Assembly (NCBI RefSeq): GCF_036346615.1 | Contig: NZ_CP107836.1 | Span: forward strand, 4,216,001 to 4,280,000 | Reading direction: 5' to 3' | DNA from: Streptomyces sp. NBC_00523 | GTDB lineage: Bacteria > Actinomycetota > Actinomycetes > Streptomycetales > Streptomycetaceae | Length of the DNA: 64,000 nt | Shown here: positions 1-8,449 of the stretch, one piece after another | Layout of the letters: the number at the start of each line of letters is the position of its first letter | How positions within the stretch are numbered: the first letter of the stretch is position 1 | The notes under the pieces: generated by a model | The model's input: only the letters and a program-made list of their open reading frames with translations | Told to the model about the DNA's origin: nothing | Database searches by the model: none | Made by a program: the position numbers and the translations under genes

Positions 1-1368
1 CCGGGGGCCGCGCCCGTCCAGCTTCATGGCCGACGGGTGCGTCCCGTCGGTGTCGGCGAGCCAGATCCGCTGGACCCGCTGCCCGTCGATGGTCTCGAAC
101 CGGGTCACGGCGATCCGGCGCCCGTCGGGTGTGTACGTCTGCCGCTCGGTCCAGGGGTCGTAGCCCTCGCCCGGGTGGAACAGCGGGTCGTCGGCGGGGT
201 CGTCGCTGGTGTTGGTCTTCGCCGCGGGGTCCTCGCGCAGGACGTCGATCCGGAGGTCGCGCGGGTCGGAGCCGTCCTGCCGCATGTCCTGGAGCGTGAC
301 GAGGGCGGCGTCCTTCGTGGTCCTGCGGGTGACGATCACGGACCAGGAGCCGGGGGTGCCGAGCACCGCCGGGGGCCCCACCTCGCGGTCCTCGTCGAGC
401 ACCATCTGCGGGGCCGGGTCGGCGAGCGACGGGATCCGGTAGACGTGGTCGTAGACGGAGCAGCCGCAGTCCGTGTTGGGGCTGAGGAAGAGCAGGCCCT
501 CGCCGTCGGGCAGCCAGGCCGAGGAGCGGGAGCCCCAGTCGTTGCCGAGAGCGGTCAGCACGGGCCGGGCGGTCCCGGGTCCGTCGGTGACCCGCAGCCG
601 GTGCCCGGTGTCCGTGTCGGAGGCGGGCTCGACGTGCAGCGTGTACGAGACGCGGGACCGGTGCACGTCGTCGTTCACCGGGTTCCACTCGGGCTCGTCC
701 GCGTCGCCCTCCGCGCTGTCGCTGAGGCAGGTCACCGGACCGCCGTCCAGGTCGCGTGCGTAGATCTGGGTGCCGGGCTCGGGGCCGCCGTCGCTCGCGT
801 ACGCGATGCGCTTGCCGTCCGGGGAGAGCGTCGGGTGCGTCTCGTCCGCCGGGGTGTCCGTCAGCTGCCGGGGCTTCGCGGACCCGTCGGCGGGCACCGA
901 CCACAGGTCCCGGCGGCCGCCGTTCCCGGGCGCGTCGAAGACCACGGTCCGGCCGTCCCGGGAGAGTTCGGGATGTGCGGCGTCCATGCCGGTGGTCAGC
1001 CGCCGTACGGTGCCGTCCGCGCCGCGCACGTACACCTGGGGGCGGATCTCGTCCCGGAGGCTGGTGAAGACGAGCGCGTCGCCCCGCCCGTAGGCGTCCT
1101 GGTCGTAGTGGGCCGGGCCGCCCCCGAACAGGTCCGCGGTGGCATTCTGCGCCGTGACCCGGCCGAGGCTGCGGTGCCCCGTACCGGCGAAGGCGATCCG
1201 CCCGGTGTCGGTCACCGCCTTCGACGCGGCGGCGGCCGGCTGGGCGCCCTGCGGGGCGGACACGGAGCCCGCCACCAGCAACGGCGTCAGCAGCACCACG
1301 GCACCGCACATCCGGCGCAGCCGGGCACCCCTCGCCGGGCCAGCAGGACCGCCCACGGTCCACCTCAC
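1..1368 (-). CDS. TolB-like/PD40 beta-propeller secreted protein (3' end outside window)
   Basis: The reading frame starts at a GTG at 1368 and runs off the left edge with no stop, giving 456 codons. A hydrophobic stretch at about residues 20-37 followed by an Ala-rich segment looks like a signal peptide. The rest holds repeated PD40-type blades, for example SPDGKRIAYASDGG, LSRDGRTVVFD and TPDGRRIAVTRFE, which are typical of TolB/WD40-like propellers. Such propellers bind proteins or surface ligands; no catalytic residues are seen. It lies downstream of the DUF4157 gene on the same strand with a gap of about 115 bases, so it may be part of the injection-system locus, but that link is inferred from position only. 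Confidence 0.75.
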   Translation of the reverse strand, partial: MRWTVGGPAGPARGARLRRMCGAVVLLTPLLVAGSVSAPQGAQPAAAASKAVTDTGRIAFAGTGHRSLGRVTAQNATADLFGGGPAHYDQDAYGRGDALVFTSLRDEIRPQVYVRGADGTVRRLTTGMDAAHPELSRDGRTVVFDAPGNGGRRDLWSVPADGSAKPRQLTDTPADETHPTLSPDGKRIAYASDGGPEPGTQIYARDLDGGPVTCLSDSAEGDADEPEWNPVNDDVHRSRVSYTLHVEPASDTDTGHRLRVTDGPGTARPVLTALGNDWGSRSSAWLPDGEGLLFLSPNTDCGCSVYDHVYRIPSLADPAPQMVLDEDREVGPPAVLGTPGSWSVIVTRRTTKDAALVTLQDMRQDGSDPRDLRIDVLREDPAAKTNTSDDPADDPLFHPGEGYDPWTERQTYTPDGRRIAVTRFETIDGQRVQRIWLADTDGTHPSAMKLDGRGPR

Positions 1369-1483
1369 AGTCTGGGTCGATGGCTCTCCACCACGAGCAT
1401 CCCGCCGAAGGGCGCGCCCGGACAGGGCCCGGAGTACCGGAAACGGGGAAGCCCGGGTGCCCTTTGGGGCTGCCGCGGTCCCG

Positions 1484-2917
1484 TCAGGTCAGCTGCGTCG
1501 TGCCGTAGGTCTGGGCGACGAAGTTGAAGCGCAGCTTGAACTGGGCGAACCAGTTGTCGCCGGCCTGCGGGGACAGCGGCTGCCGCCACCACTTCATCCG
1601 GGTCTGCGGGAAACGCTCCTGCTCGGTCGGCTGGGGGTCACCGAGGTAGAGCGCGTGGGCGTTCCAGCCGAGCATGTGCGCACCCCGCACCCGCTCGGCG
1701 ACGTCACCGGAGGACATCGCGGTCAGGGCGTCGAGGACATGCTCCACCGTCATACCCGGCGCGTTGCTCAGCGACGTGGTGATCCCGGCCGCGTGGGCCA
1801 GGCTCTCGATGAGCTCGATGTGCGGCTGCCCGTCTTCGGCGATCCGGATGACCAGGGTGAATCCGTGCCCCGCGTACTCGATGCGGAACACCGACTGCAG
1901 GCCCTCCGACCATGCCTCCCGGATCGAGTCCGTCAGGGTGTGCACCGCCGCCTGGAACTCCTGGATGTCGGCGGCCTTCTCCGGGTTGGGCCCCTGCCGG
2001 GGCGGGTTCACGGCGGGGTCGGTCAGCACCGGGAAGAGATCGTGTGCGGTGGGGAAGCACGCCGCGTACTCGATCGGGTCCTTGAGGTTGCTGTCCAGGA
2101 TCTCGGGCGCGATGTCGTGCGCGCCCATCGGGTCGTAGGCGGGATCGAGCAGGGCGTTGATCACGTTCTCGCTCGTCGTGCCGATCCTGGCGGCCAGTTC
2201 ACCGATCTGCGCCCCGTACTGGCCGAGGCCCGCCGCGATGTTCCGGCCCATGGTCTGCTGCGGCGCCCGCTGGACGACGCCGTCCCCGGCCGTGTGGGCG
2301 TGCTCGTGCGCGTGGCCCTCGTGCGCGGCCGGGGCCGCGCCCCGCATCACCCGGTGCGCGTTGGCCTCGGCCGCCCGCTCGAAGCGGTCGGAGGGGTCGG
2401 AGACCCGCAGTCCGGAGCCGTTGTCGCTGCCGGAGACGGGCCCCTGCCGCTGCTGGATGACGTGGGTCAGCTCATGGGCCAGCGTGTGCTTGTCGGCGCC
2501 GCCCTCGCCGATGACGACGTGGTGGCCGCTGGTGTAGGCGCGGGCCCCGACCCCGGCGGCGGACGCGCGGGCCGCCGCGTCGTCGTGGACGCGTACGTCC
2601 GAGAAGTCCGCGCCGAGCCGGGACTCCATCTCCGCGCGCAGCGAGGCCTCCAGCGGCCTGCCGCTGCCGTTCAGCACGTCGTGGACGGCCGAGCGCTGCA
2701 CGGCGGGCTGCTCCGGGGCCGCCCCCTGCGCCTGTCCGGCCCGCCGCAGCAGGTGCAGGGCGGCCGCGTTGCCCAGGGTCCGCTGGACCTCCAGGAGTTC
2801 GGCCCGTTCGACGGGCGCCGGGCCGCGCGCTGGGGCGGACCTGGTCTCGGCGGTCCGGTCGGTACGGTGCTCACGCTGGGACAATGGTCTGCCTTTCCAC
2901 GAACGGTTCACCGCCAC
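1484..2917 (-). CDS. eCIS-associated DUF4157 protein with unassigned C-terminal domain (candidate cargo)
   Basis: Residues 81-160 form a DUF4157 domain with the metalloprotease-like motif HELTH at 148-152. DUF4157 is strongly linked to contractile injection systems and is often found on cargo toxins. Two VQR motifs (near 73-75 and 215-217) flank it, and a His-rich patch lies at 199-208. The C-terminal 260 residues match no family I recognise; Cys287, a GHGFTL segment at His351 and Glu371 are spaced as in papain-like folds, which is speculative. The frame opens at GTG 2917, but a TTG at 2884 has a better Shine-Dalgarno (GGAAAGG seven bases upstream) and may be the true start, giving 466 residues. 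The gene is transcribed away from the structural operon. Confidence 0.8.
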   Translation of the reverse strand: MAVNRSWKGRPLSQREHRTDRTAETRSAPARGPAPVERAELLEVQRTLGNAAALHLLRRAGQAQGAAPEQPAVQRSAVHDVLNGSGRPLEASLRAEMESRLGADFSDVRVHDDAAARASAAGVGARAYTSGHHVVIGEGGADKHTLAHELTHVIQQRQGPVSGSDNGSGLRVSDPSDRFERAAEANAHRVMRGAAPAAHEGHAHEHAHTAGDGVVQRAPQQTMGRNIAAGLGQYGAQIGELAARIGTTSENVINALLDPAYDPMGAHDIAPEILDSNLKDPIEYAACFPTAHDLFPVLTDPAVNPPRQGPNPEKAADIQEFQAAVHTLTDSIREAWSEGLQSVFRIEYAGHGFTLVIRIAEDGQPHIELIESLAHAAGITTSLSNAPGMTVEHVLDALTAMSSGDVAERVRGAHMLGWNAHALYLGDPQPTEQERFPQTRMKWWRQPLSPQAGDNWFAQFKLRFNFVAQTYGTTQLT

Positions 2918-3046
2918 CAGACCGGTCCGCCCCGGTCCGGGGCAAGGGGCACCGGGGCAGACCCCGGGACGGGGGCCCCGGCCGGACGGCCGCCGCCAGG
3001 CACCGAGGGGGCAACCGCAGCTGCCCTCCCGGTACCGGACGGTGCG

Positions 3047-3769
3047 TCAGATGAGGCCGTGCCGCATCGCGTACCCCACCGCGTGTGCCCGGTTGCGCAG
3101 GTTGAGGCGGGTCGCGACCTCGTGCAGCACGTTCTTGACGGTGCGCTCGGAGTACGAGGTCTTCTGCGCGATCTCCGCCGTGCCGTAGCCCTCCGACACC
3201 AGCCGGATCATCTCCGCCTCCCGGGTCGTGAGCGTGGACAGCGAGAGGCCCCGCGGGTCCAGGACCGAGCGGTGCAGGCTGCTGACGTGGTCGATGAGCT
3301 TGCCGAGGAGGTCCCCGGGAAGGACCCCCTCGCCCTTCGCGATGGCCGTCACCAGATGGACCAGCCGGTCCTGGTCGGCCTCCCCGCGCCGCAGCACGGC
3401 GGCCACCCCGTATTCGATGAGCGTCTGGAGGGCGCCCGCCTCGAAGTAGCCGACGACCAGGCCGGTCCGGGTCGCCGTGTTGCGCTGGAGGCGGTGCAGG
3501 AGCTGGACGGCGGGCTCGTTCACCATGTCCACCACCACCAGGGAGACCTGGGCCCGGTCCGCCTCCGCCTCCGGGATCAGGTCGATCTCCGGTCGCAGGC
3601 GCAGCTGTTGCACCACCCCGGTCCGGAGGATCAGGTCCTCCGCGTACACCGCCACCGAGACCCGGCCGGACGCCGGGGCGGGTATGCCCGGCGCGGGCTG
3701 CTCGGGCGGGGAGAGGGCGCGGTGTGCCGCCGCCCCCGTCGTCGTCATGTCTGTCGTGATCGTGGTCAT
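3047..3769 (-). CDS. LuxR-family response-regulator-like transcription factor
   Basis: The 240-residue protein has a C-terminal LuxR helix-turn-helix (LTTREAEMIRLVSEG, then AEIAQKTSYSERTVKNVL). The N-terminal half is receiver-like: it keeps an acidic pair (AED) and an Asp in VVVDM, but the usual Lys is replaced (VLRRGE), so it may not be controlled by ordinary phosphorylation. The ATG at 3769 is chosen because GAAGGA precedes it; longer upstream reading lacks a ribosome site. No histidine kinase gene is adjacent. It sits between the DUF4157 gene and the divergently transcribed injection-system genes, 200 bases from the latter, so it is the likely local regulator of the eCIS cluster. Confidence 0.8.
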   Translation of the reverse strand: MTTITTDMTTTGAAAHRALSPPEQPAPGIPAPASGRVSVAVYAEDLILRTGVVQQLRLRPEIDLIPEAEADRAQVSLVVVDMVNEPAVQLLHRLQRNTATRTGLVVGYFEAGALQTLIEYGVAAVLRRGEADQDRLVHLVTAIAKGEGVLPGDLLGKLIDHVSSLHRSVLDPRGLSLSTLTTREAEMIRLVSEGYGTAEIAQKTSYSERTVKNVLHEVATRLNLRNRAHAVGYAMRHGLI

Positions 3770-3969
3770 GTGCTCGTCCTTCTGGGCCGCTTCCGCCGAA
3801 TTCCGCAACATCCGGTGCCGTACGCGTACGTCACGCGCGGGCAGGGCGACCTGGCCCGGGGATGCGGTGCGGGCATCCGGCGCGGGTGTGCCCCCGGGGC
3901 ACCGCCCCTGCCCGCACATTGCCCTCGCGCCCCTGCTGCCGGGGACACGGTGCGGCCTAACGTCGCAGG

Positions 3970-5298
3970 GTGACCACATCTGCCGAACTCGCAATGCCCA
4001 CGGTGACGGTGACGCCCGGCGCCGAAGCGACGACCACGCTCACCGTGCGCAACGACGGCGACATCGTCGAGGCGTACACCCTCGACGTGGTCGGCGACTG
4101 TGCGGCGTGGACCACGGTGGAGCCGGCCCGGGTCTCCCTCTACCCCGGCACCTCCGAGACCGTCACGGTGCGCTTCGCGCCGCCCCGGTCCCACGAGGTC
4201 CGCGCCGGTGAGAAGCCTTTGGGTATACGGGTGTTGCCCGCCGAGCACCCCGAGTCGGTGACCGTCCCCGAGATGACGGTGGTGGTCGAGCCGTTCCACG
4301 AGCTGCGCGCCCGCCTGGAACCGGGGCGCCGCCGCGGCTGGCTGGGGGCCCGCTTCCGTACCGTCGTGCAGAACCTGGGGAACGCTCCCACGGAGGTCGC
4401 GCTCGCGGGCCGGCAGCAGGGCGAGGAACTGCGCCTCGCGTTCACCCCGGAGCGCCGGAAGCTGGAGCCGGGCGAGTCCGCCGAGGCGGGGCTCAAGGTC
4501 CGGGCCCGCAAGCTGATCTGGTTCGGCGCGCCGGCCGCCTGGCCGTTCGAGGTGGTGGCCGGGGAGCCGGAGGACGCCGGGGCCGAGAACCCCCGGCAGG
4601 GCGGACCGGAGCCGCTTCAGGGCGAGTTCGCCCAGATCCCGGTGTTCCCGAAGTGGCTGCTGATCCTGCTCGCGGCGATCCTCGCGCTGCTGCTCGCCTG
4701 GTTCGCGCTGGTGCGCCCGGCCGTCCGCTCCACCGCCAAGGAGGCGGGCGCCAAGGCCGCCCAGGAGGAGAACCGGCAGCCCCGGCAGGGCGGTTCGGCT
4801 TCGGGCGGCGGGCAGCAGGACCCCCAGGGCAAGGGGGAGGCGTCGGGCGGCGCCGACGGGTCCGGCGGTGCGACGGGCGGCTCCGGCTCGACCGGTGGCA
4901 GCGGCGGCGGCTCGGGCGGCGGCGGGAACCCGCAGCAGATGTCCGAGACCATCGACGTGCAGACCGCTCCCGGGGGCCGGAAGACCGGTACCTATGTGGT
5001 TCCGGAAGGCAAGACTTTCGGGGTCACGGACATCGTCGTCGCGAATTTCCAGGGCGACGAGGGGCTGCTGACGATCTCCTTCGGGCAGCGGAAGATCACC
5101 ACCATTGCCCTGGAGACGTTCAGGAACCAGGACTATCACTGGGTCACCCCCATTCAGATTCAGGAGAAGGCCGCAGTCACCGTTTCTGTGACCTGCGCAA
5201 AGCCTGGGACTCCGGCCACCGGTAAGCAGGCTTCCGGATGTCACCAAGTGCTCAATGTCAGCGGTGAGCTGACCGATGTCTCACCGGACGAACGATAG
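3970..5298 (+). CDS. eCIS-locus membrane protein with N-terminal Ig-like domains
   Basis: The 442-residue protein has two tandem Ig/NPCBM-like beta domains (about 10-110 and 115-190; TTTLTVRNDGDIVEAYTL and FRTVVQNLGNAPTEVAL are typical). A transmembrane helix follows at about 227-247, then a Gly/Ser-rich linker (260-320) and a C-terminal beta-rich domain with a Cys pair (CAKPG, GCHQ). There is no N-terminal signal, so the Ig-like part is probably cytoplasmic and the C-terminus outside. Homologues near Streptomyces injection systems are often called hydrolytic protein, but no catalytic motif is visible. The GTG start at 3970 has no clear ribosome site; an ATG eight codons later is possible. 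It opens the plus-strand side of the cluster. Confidence 0.7.
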   Translation: MTTSAELAMPTVTVTPGAEATTTLTVRNDGDIVEAYTLDVVGDCAAWTTVEPARVSLYPGTSETVTVRFAPPRSHEVRAGEKPLGIRVLPAEHPESVTVPEMTVVVEPFHELRARLEPGRRRGWLGARFRTVVQNLGNAPTEVALAGRQQGEELRLAFTPERRKLEPGESAEAGLKVRARKLIWFGAPAAWPFEVVAGEPEDAGAENPRQGGPEPLQGEFAQIPVFPKWLLILLAAILALLLAWFALVRPAVRSTAKEAGAKAAQEENRQPRQGGSASGGGQQDPQGKGEASGGADGSGGATGGSGSTGGSGGGSGGGGNPQQMSETIDVQTAPGGRKTGTYVVPEGKTFGVTDIVVANFQGDEGLLTISFGQRKITTIALETFRNQDYHWVTPIQIQEKAAVTVSVTCAKPGTPATGKQASGCHQVLNVSGELTDVSPDER

Positions 5299-5766
5299 CG
5301 CCGGGTCCTCTTCCATTCATTCCGGACGTGTGAACAGACGGGTTTCCCACCTGCGTGGATGCGCCACCTGGCGTTCATTCGGATGTGTCCCTCCACACAC
5401 CTTGACACGCCCGGAGCGACTGGACGCGTAAATGTGCGGAGTGCGGGCAGCCGGTGAATCGGGGTGACACCCGGGTGATTCCCGGGCATTTCCGGAAACG
5501 GCGAATGGACTGGACCACTTCCGGTCCGGCCGGGCGGAGTGGATCGGGCCGCCTCGGGTTGCCCCGGGCGACCGTGGAAATCCAGCCGAATCCGCTGGGA
5601 GCCCGGGTAGTTTCTGGCTGAAATTAATCGGCGGCGTGAGACGTGCCCGGGCGGGCCCGGAAAGGCAGTGGCCCTGCCCCCGGGCCAGGACTTTGGGGCC
5701 TACTGCCCGTGCGTACGTGCGGGCAAGACTGGGCGGGCGAACGTCTGACCAGCCGAAGGAGCGAGC
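5299..5766. promoter_or_regulatory. 468-base intergenic region upstream of the sheath operon
   Basis: No coding frame is convincing here. A perfect -35-like TTGACA lies at 5402-5407, and TAAATG follows 21 bases later, which is too far for a normal promoter. A second candidate -10 (TAGTTT) lies at 5608-5613 and an unusually AT-rich patch at 5620-5631. The main promoter of the eCIS structural operon must be in this stretch, but the sequence alone does not fix it. No strong terminator hairpin is seen after the 5298 stop, so read-through from the upstream gene is possible. Confidence 0.4.
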
Positions 5767-7293
5767 ATGCCGTCGTACCTCACCCCAGGTGTATACGTGG
5801 AGGAGGTGCAGTCCGGAGCACGGCCCATCGAGGGTGTCGGCACCGCGGTCGCCGCCTTCGTCGGCTTCGCGGAGACCGGTCCCTTCCACCGGCCGACGCT
5901 GGTGACCAGCTGGGACCAGTACGTTTCGTCGTTCGGCACCTTCACCCCGGACACGTATCTGACGCTCGCCGTCCACGGGTTCTTCAGCAACGGCGGCGGC
6001 GCCGCGTACATCGTGCGCATCGGCGGCCCCGCCGAGGACGCGCCGCAGGGCGACGCTCCCGCGACGGCCCCCTCCGTGGCCGTCGGCGGCTTCCTGGTCT
6101 CGGCCCGGCCGGGCGCCGGCGACGGGATCTCCATCGAGGTCGCCGACGCCGAGGGCGAGAACCCGCCGGAGGACCGCTTCCGCCTGCTGGTCCGTCAGGG
6201 CGGCAAGGTCGTGGAGACCTTCGACACCTCCGTACGCAAGAACGTCAAGGGCTACCTGGTCACCCAGGCCCGCCAGTCGAAGCTCATCGAGGTCACCGAG
6301 CAGCCCGGCACGGCGCAGTCCCGCCCGGAGAAGCAGAGCCTCACCCTCGCGCCCGCCACCCCGGACGCGTCCACCACCGGCCGGACCGGCCCCACCGAGT
6401 ACGTGGGCGACGCGTCGGCGCGTACCGGCATCGCGGCCCTCGAGGCGATCGACGAGATCACCATGGTCGCCGTCCCCGACCTGATGAGCGCCCACCAGCG
6501 CGGCGACATCGACGACGAGGGCGTCCGCGCCGTACAGCTCGCCCTCATCGCGCACTGCGAGCAGATGGGCGACCGGGTCGCCGTCCTGGACACCCCGCCC
6601 GGCATGAACGCCCAGCGCGTCCGCACCTGGCGCAACGACGACGCCGGCTACGACTCGCGCTACGCGACCGTGTACTACCCCTGGCTCAAGGTCCTCGACC
6701 CGGCCACCGGCCGCCAGACCCTGATGCCCCCGAGCGGCCACGTCGCCGGTGTCTGGGCTCGCAGCGACGGCGAGCGCGGGGTGCACAAGGCGCCCGCCAA
6801 CGAGGTCATCCGGGGCGCGCTCGACCTCGAACTCCGCCTCAGCCGGGGCGAGCAGGACCTCCTCAACCCGATCGGCGTCAACTGCGTGCGCGCGTTCCCC
6901 GGCCGGGGCATCCGGATCTGGGGCGCCCGCACCCTCTCCTCCGACCCGGCCTGGCGCTACCTCAACGTCCGCCGGCTCTTCAACTACCTGGAGGAGTCCA
7001 TCCTCCTGGGCACCCAGTGGGTCGTGTTCGAGCCCAACGACGACCGCCTCTGGTCGAGCATCCGGCGCAACGTCACCGCGTTCCTCTCCGAGGAGTGGCG
7101 CCGGGGCGCGCTCTTCGGCCGTACGGCGGAGGAGGCGTTCTACGTCAAGTGCGACCGGGACAACAACCCGCAGGAGTCCATCGACCTCGGCCAGGTCGTC
7201 TGCGAGATCGGTGTCGCGCCCGTGAAGCCGGCGGAGTTCGTCGTCTTCCGCCTCTCCCAGTTCTCGGACAGCACGAGCCTCGTGGACGAGTGA
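5767..7293 (+). CDS. cis2: contractile sheath protein of the injection system
   Basis: The 508-residue protein begins MPSYLTPGVYVEE, the classic N-terminus of phage tail sheath proteins. It carries the family's C-terminal region (YLNVRRLFNYLEESI, TQWVVFEPN, AFYVKCDRDNN), whose strands interlock neighbouring subunits. It would form the outer contractile cylinder whose shortening drives the inner tube. The start has a strong ribosome site (GAAGGAGC, five bases from the ATG). It is the first structural gene of the operon and there is only one sheath gene, unlike Afp/PVC systems, which have three. Its length is normal for single-sheath actinobacterial systems. Confidence 0.93.
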   Translation: MPSYLTPGVYVEEVQSGARPIEGVGTAVAAFVGFAETGPFHRPTLVTSWDQYVSSFGTFTPDTYLTLAVHGFFSNGGGAAYIVRIGGPAEDAPQGDAPATAPSVAVGGFLVSARPGAGDGISIEVADAEGENPPEDRFRLLVRQGGKVVETFDTSVRKNVKGYLVTQARQSKLIEVTEQPGTAQSRPEKQSLTLAPATPDASTTGRTGPTEYVGDASARTGIAALEAIDEITMVAVPDLMSAHQRGDIDDEGVRAVQLALIAHCEQMGDRVAVLDTPPGMNAQRVRTWRNDDAGYDSRYATVYYPWLKVLDPATGRQTLMPPSGHVAGVWARSDGERGVHKAPANEVIRGALDLELRLSRGEQDLLNPIGVNCVRAFPGRGIRIWGARTLSSDPAWRYLNVRRLFNYLEESILLGTQWVVFEPNDDRLWSSIRRNVTAFLSEEWRRGALFGRTAEEAFYVKCDRDNNPQESIDLGQVVCEIGVAPVKPAEFVVFRLSQFSDSTSLVDE

Positions 7294-7358
7294 CCGCAGC
7301 CCTCTCCCGCAGCAACTCAGCAGACGACGACAGCGAACGGAACAGGTGACACACAGTC

Positions 7359-7799
7359 ATGGCAGAGGGCGACGCTCTTTCCACCCACGTCTTCGGCGTG
7401 CAGCTCGGCGGCTATCTCGTGGAGTCCATCCAGGAGATCAGCGGCCTCACCGTCGAGGAGGAGGTGGTGGAGGTCCGGCAGGTGACCTCCACCGGCAAGC
7501 AGATCATCCGCAAGCAGCCCGGCGCGCGGCAGGCCGGCGAGGTGACGATCACCCGGGGACTCGATAAGAGCAGCGAGTTCACCAAGTGGATCAAGGAGAC
7601 GCTGAACAACGGCGCCGTCGACACCGCGCGGCAGAACCTCACCATCGAGATCAAGGACTCGAAGGGTGACACCGTCCGCCGCATCCAGCTGATGCAGGGC
7701 TGGGCCAGCCGCTGGGAGGGCCCCTCGCTGAAGGCCGGCGAGTCCAGCGCGGCGACCGAGACGGTGACCATCACCTTCGAGGAGATCGTGGTCGAATGA
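7359..7799 (+). CDS. cis1: inner tube protein (gp19/T4-like tail tube)
   Basis: The 146-residue protein matches the T4 gp19-like tube family: VQLGGYLVESIQEISGL near the N-terminus, a central GEVTITRGLDKSSEFTKWI block, and a C-terminal ITFEEIVVE strand. It would polymerise inside the sheath as the hexameric tube through which cargo passes. It lies 65 bases after the sheath gene, the usual sheath-tube order. Its stop overlaps the next start (ATGA), so translation is coupled. A second, divergent tube-family gene lies at 11519-11944; that one is closer to the hub genes and may be the baseplate-proximal tube ring. Confidence 0.9.
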   Translation: MAEGDALSTHVFGVQLGGYLVESIQEISGLTVEEEVVEVRQVTSTGKQIIRKQPGARQAGEVTITRGLDKSSEFTKWIKETLNNGAVDTARQNLTIEIKDSKGDTVRRIQLMQGWASRWEGPSLKAGESSAATETVTITFEEIVVE

Positions 7800-8290
7800 G
7801 GCGCAGGACCGTTTCCGGCGGCGGCCTCGAAGAGGTCCTGGACAGCCTCGCCGCCGCCGCGCCGGCGCCGGCCGAGGCCGCCCCGGCCCCCGCACCCACC
7901 CCGGCCCCGGCCGCCGCGCGCCGTCCCGACGAGTTCGACTTCGAGCTGCCGCGCGGGTACCTGGACGACGAGGGCCGGACCCACCGGACCGGCACCATGC
8001 GGCTCGCCACCGCCCGCGACGAGCTGCGTCCGCAGATCGACCTCCGGGTCAAGGAGAACCCCGCGTACCTGAGCGTGGTCCTCCTCAGCCAGGTCATCAC
8101 CCGTCTCGGCACGATCACCGACGTGCACGCCGGGGTGGTCGAGCGGATGTACGCGACCGACGTGGCGTTCCTCCAGGACTTCTACCGCCGCATCAACAGC
8201 GAGGGCCACACCCACGCGGCGGTCACCTGCCCGCTGTGCCAGGGCTCGTTCGAGGTGGACCTGTCGGGTGAGCGCCTGGGGGAATCGTGA
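7796..8290 (+). CDS. tail assembly/chaperone-like eCIS protein with C-terminal Cys motif
   Basis: The 164-residue protein has an Ala/Pro-rich segment (20-42) and then a conserved core: FELPRGYLDDEGRTHR, MRLATARDELRPQ and NPAYLSVVLLSQVITRLG. This core recurs in phage and eCIS proteins encoded right after the tube gene and annotated as tail assembly proteins. The C-terminus has CPLCQ, half of a zinc-knuckle-like motif; only two cysteines are visible, so metal binding is uncertain. It overlaps the tube gene by four bases and the next small gene by four. Its position corresponds to the tail chaperone slot of contractile phages. The precise function is not known from sequence. Confidence 0.7.
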   Translation: MRRRTVSGGGLEEVLDSLAAAAPAPAEAAPAPAPTPAPAAARRPDEFDFELPRGYLDDEGRTHRTGTMRLATARDELRPQIDLRVKENPAYLSVVLLSQVITRLGTITDVHAGVVERMYATDVAFLQDFYRRINSEGHTHAAVTCPLCQGSFEVDLSGERLGES

Positions 8291-8445
8291 CGTACGCGCC
8301 TTCCCGGCTGCGGGAGGAGATCGCGTACATCGCCTACCACTTCCACTGGCAGCGCGAGGAGATCCTCGACCTCACCCATGGTGAGCGGCAGGAATGGGTG
8401 AGGGAGATAGCGCGGATCAACACCCGCGTGAACGAGAGCGGGTGA
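8287..8445 (+). CDS. 52-residue DUF6760-like/GpE-like small eCIS protein
   Basis: This short gene starts at a GTG overlapping the previous stop (GTGA) and ends at TGA 8443-8445. The peptide is mostly helical, with AYIAYHFHWQREEILDL then GERQEWVREIARIN. That pattern (an aromatic-His-Trp segment, then ER-x-x-W) is shared with small phage tail proteins of the GpE type and with the DUF6760 proteins of injection systems. Its place between the chaperone-like gene and a very long gene matches the chaperone/tape-measure region of phage tails. It likely assists assembly or joins tube and baseplate, as proposed for Afp6-size proteins. The assignment rests on motif and context only. Confidence 0.75.
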   Translation: MTYAPSRLREEIAYIAYHFHWQREEILDLTHGERQEWVREIARINTRVNESG

Positions 8446-8449
8446 GGGC

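Noticed and set aside
1139..3973. 944-codon plus-strand open frame across the regulator and DUF4157 genes
   Set aside because: It runs antisense to two genes with clear domains and ribosome sites, and reads as low-complexity Arg/Gly/Val.
5402..5434. Firm promoter call from TTGACA and TAAATG upstream of the sheath
   Set aside because: The 21-base spacing is too long; kept only as a note in the intergenic entry.
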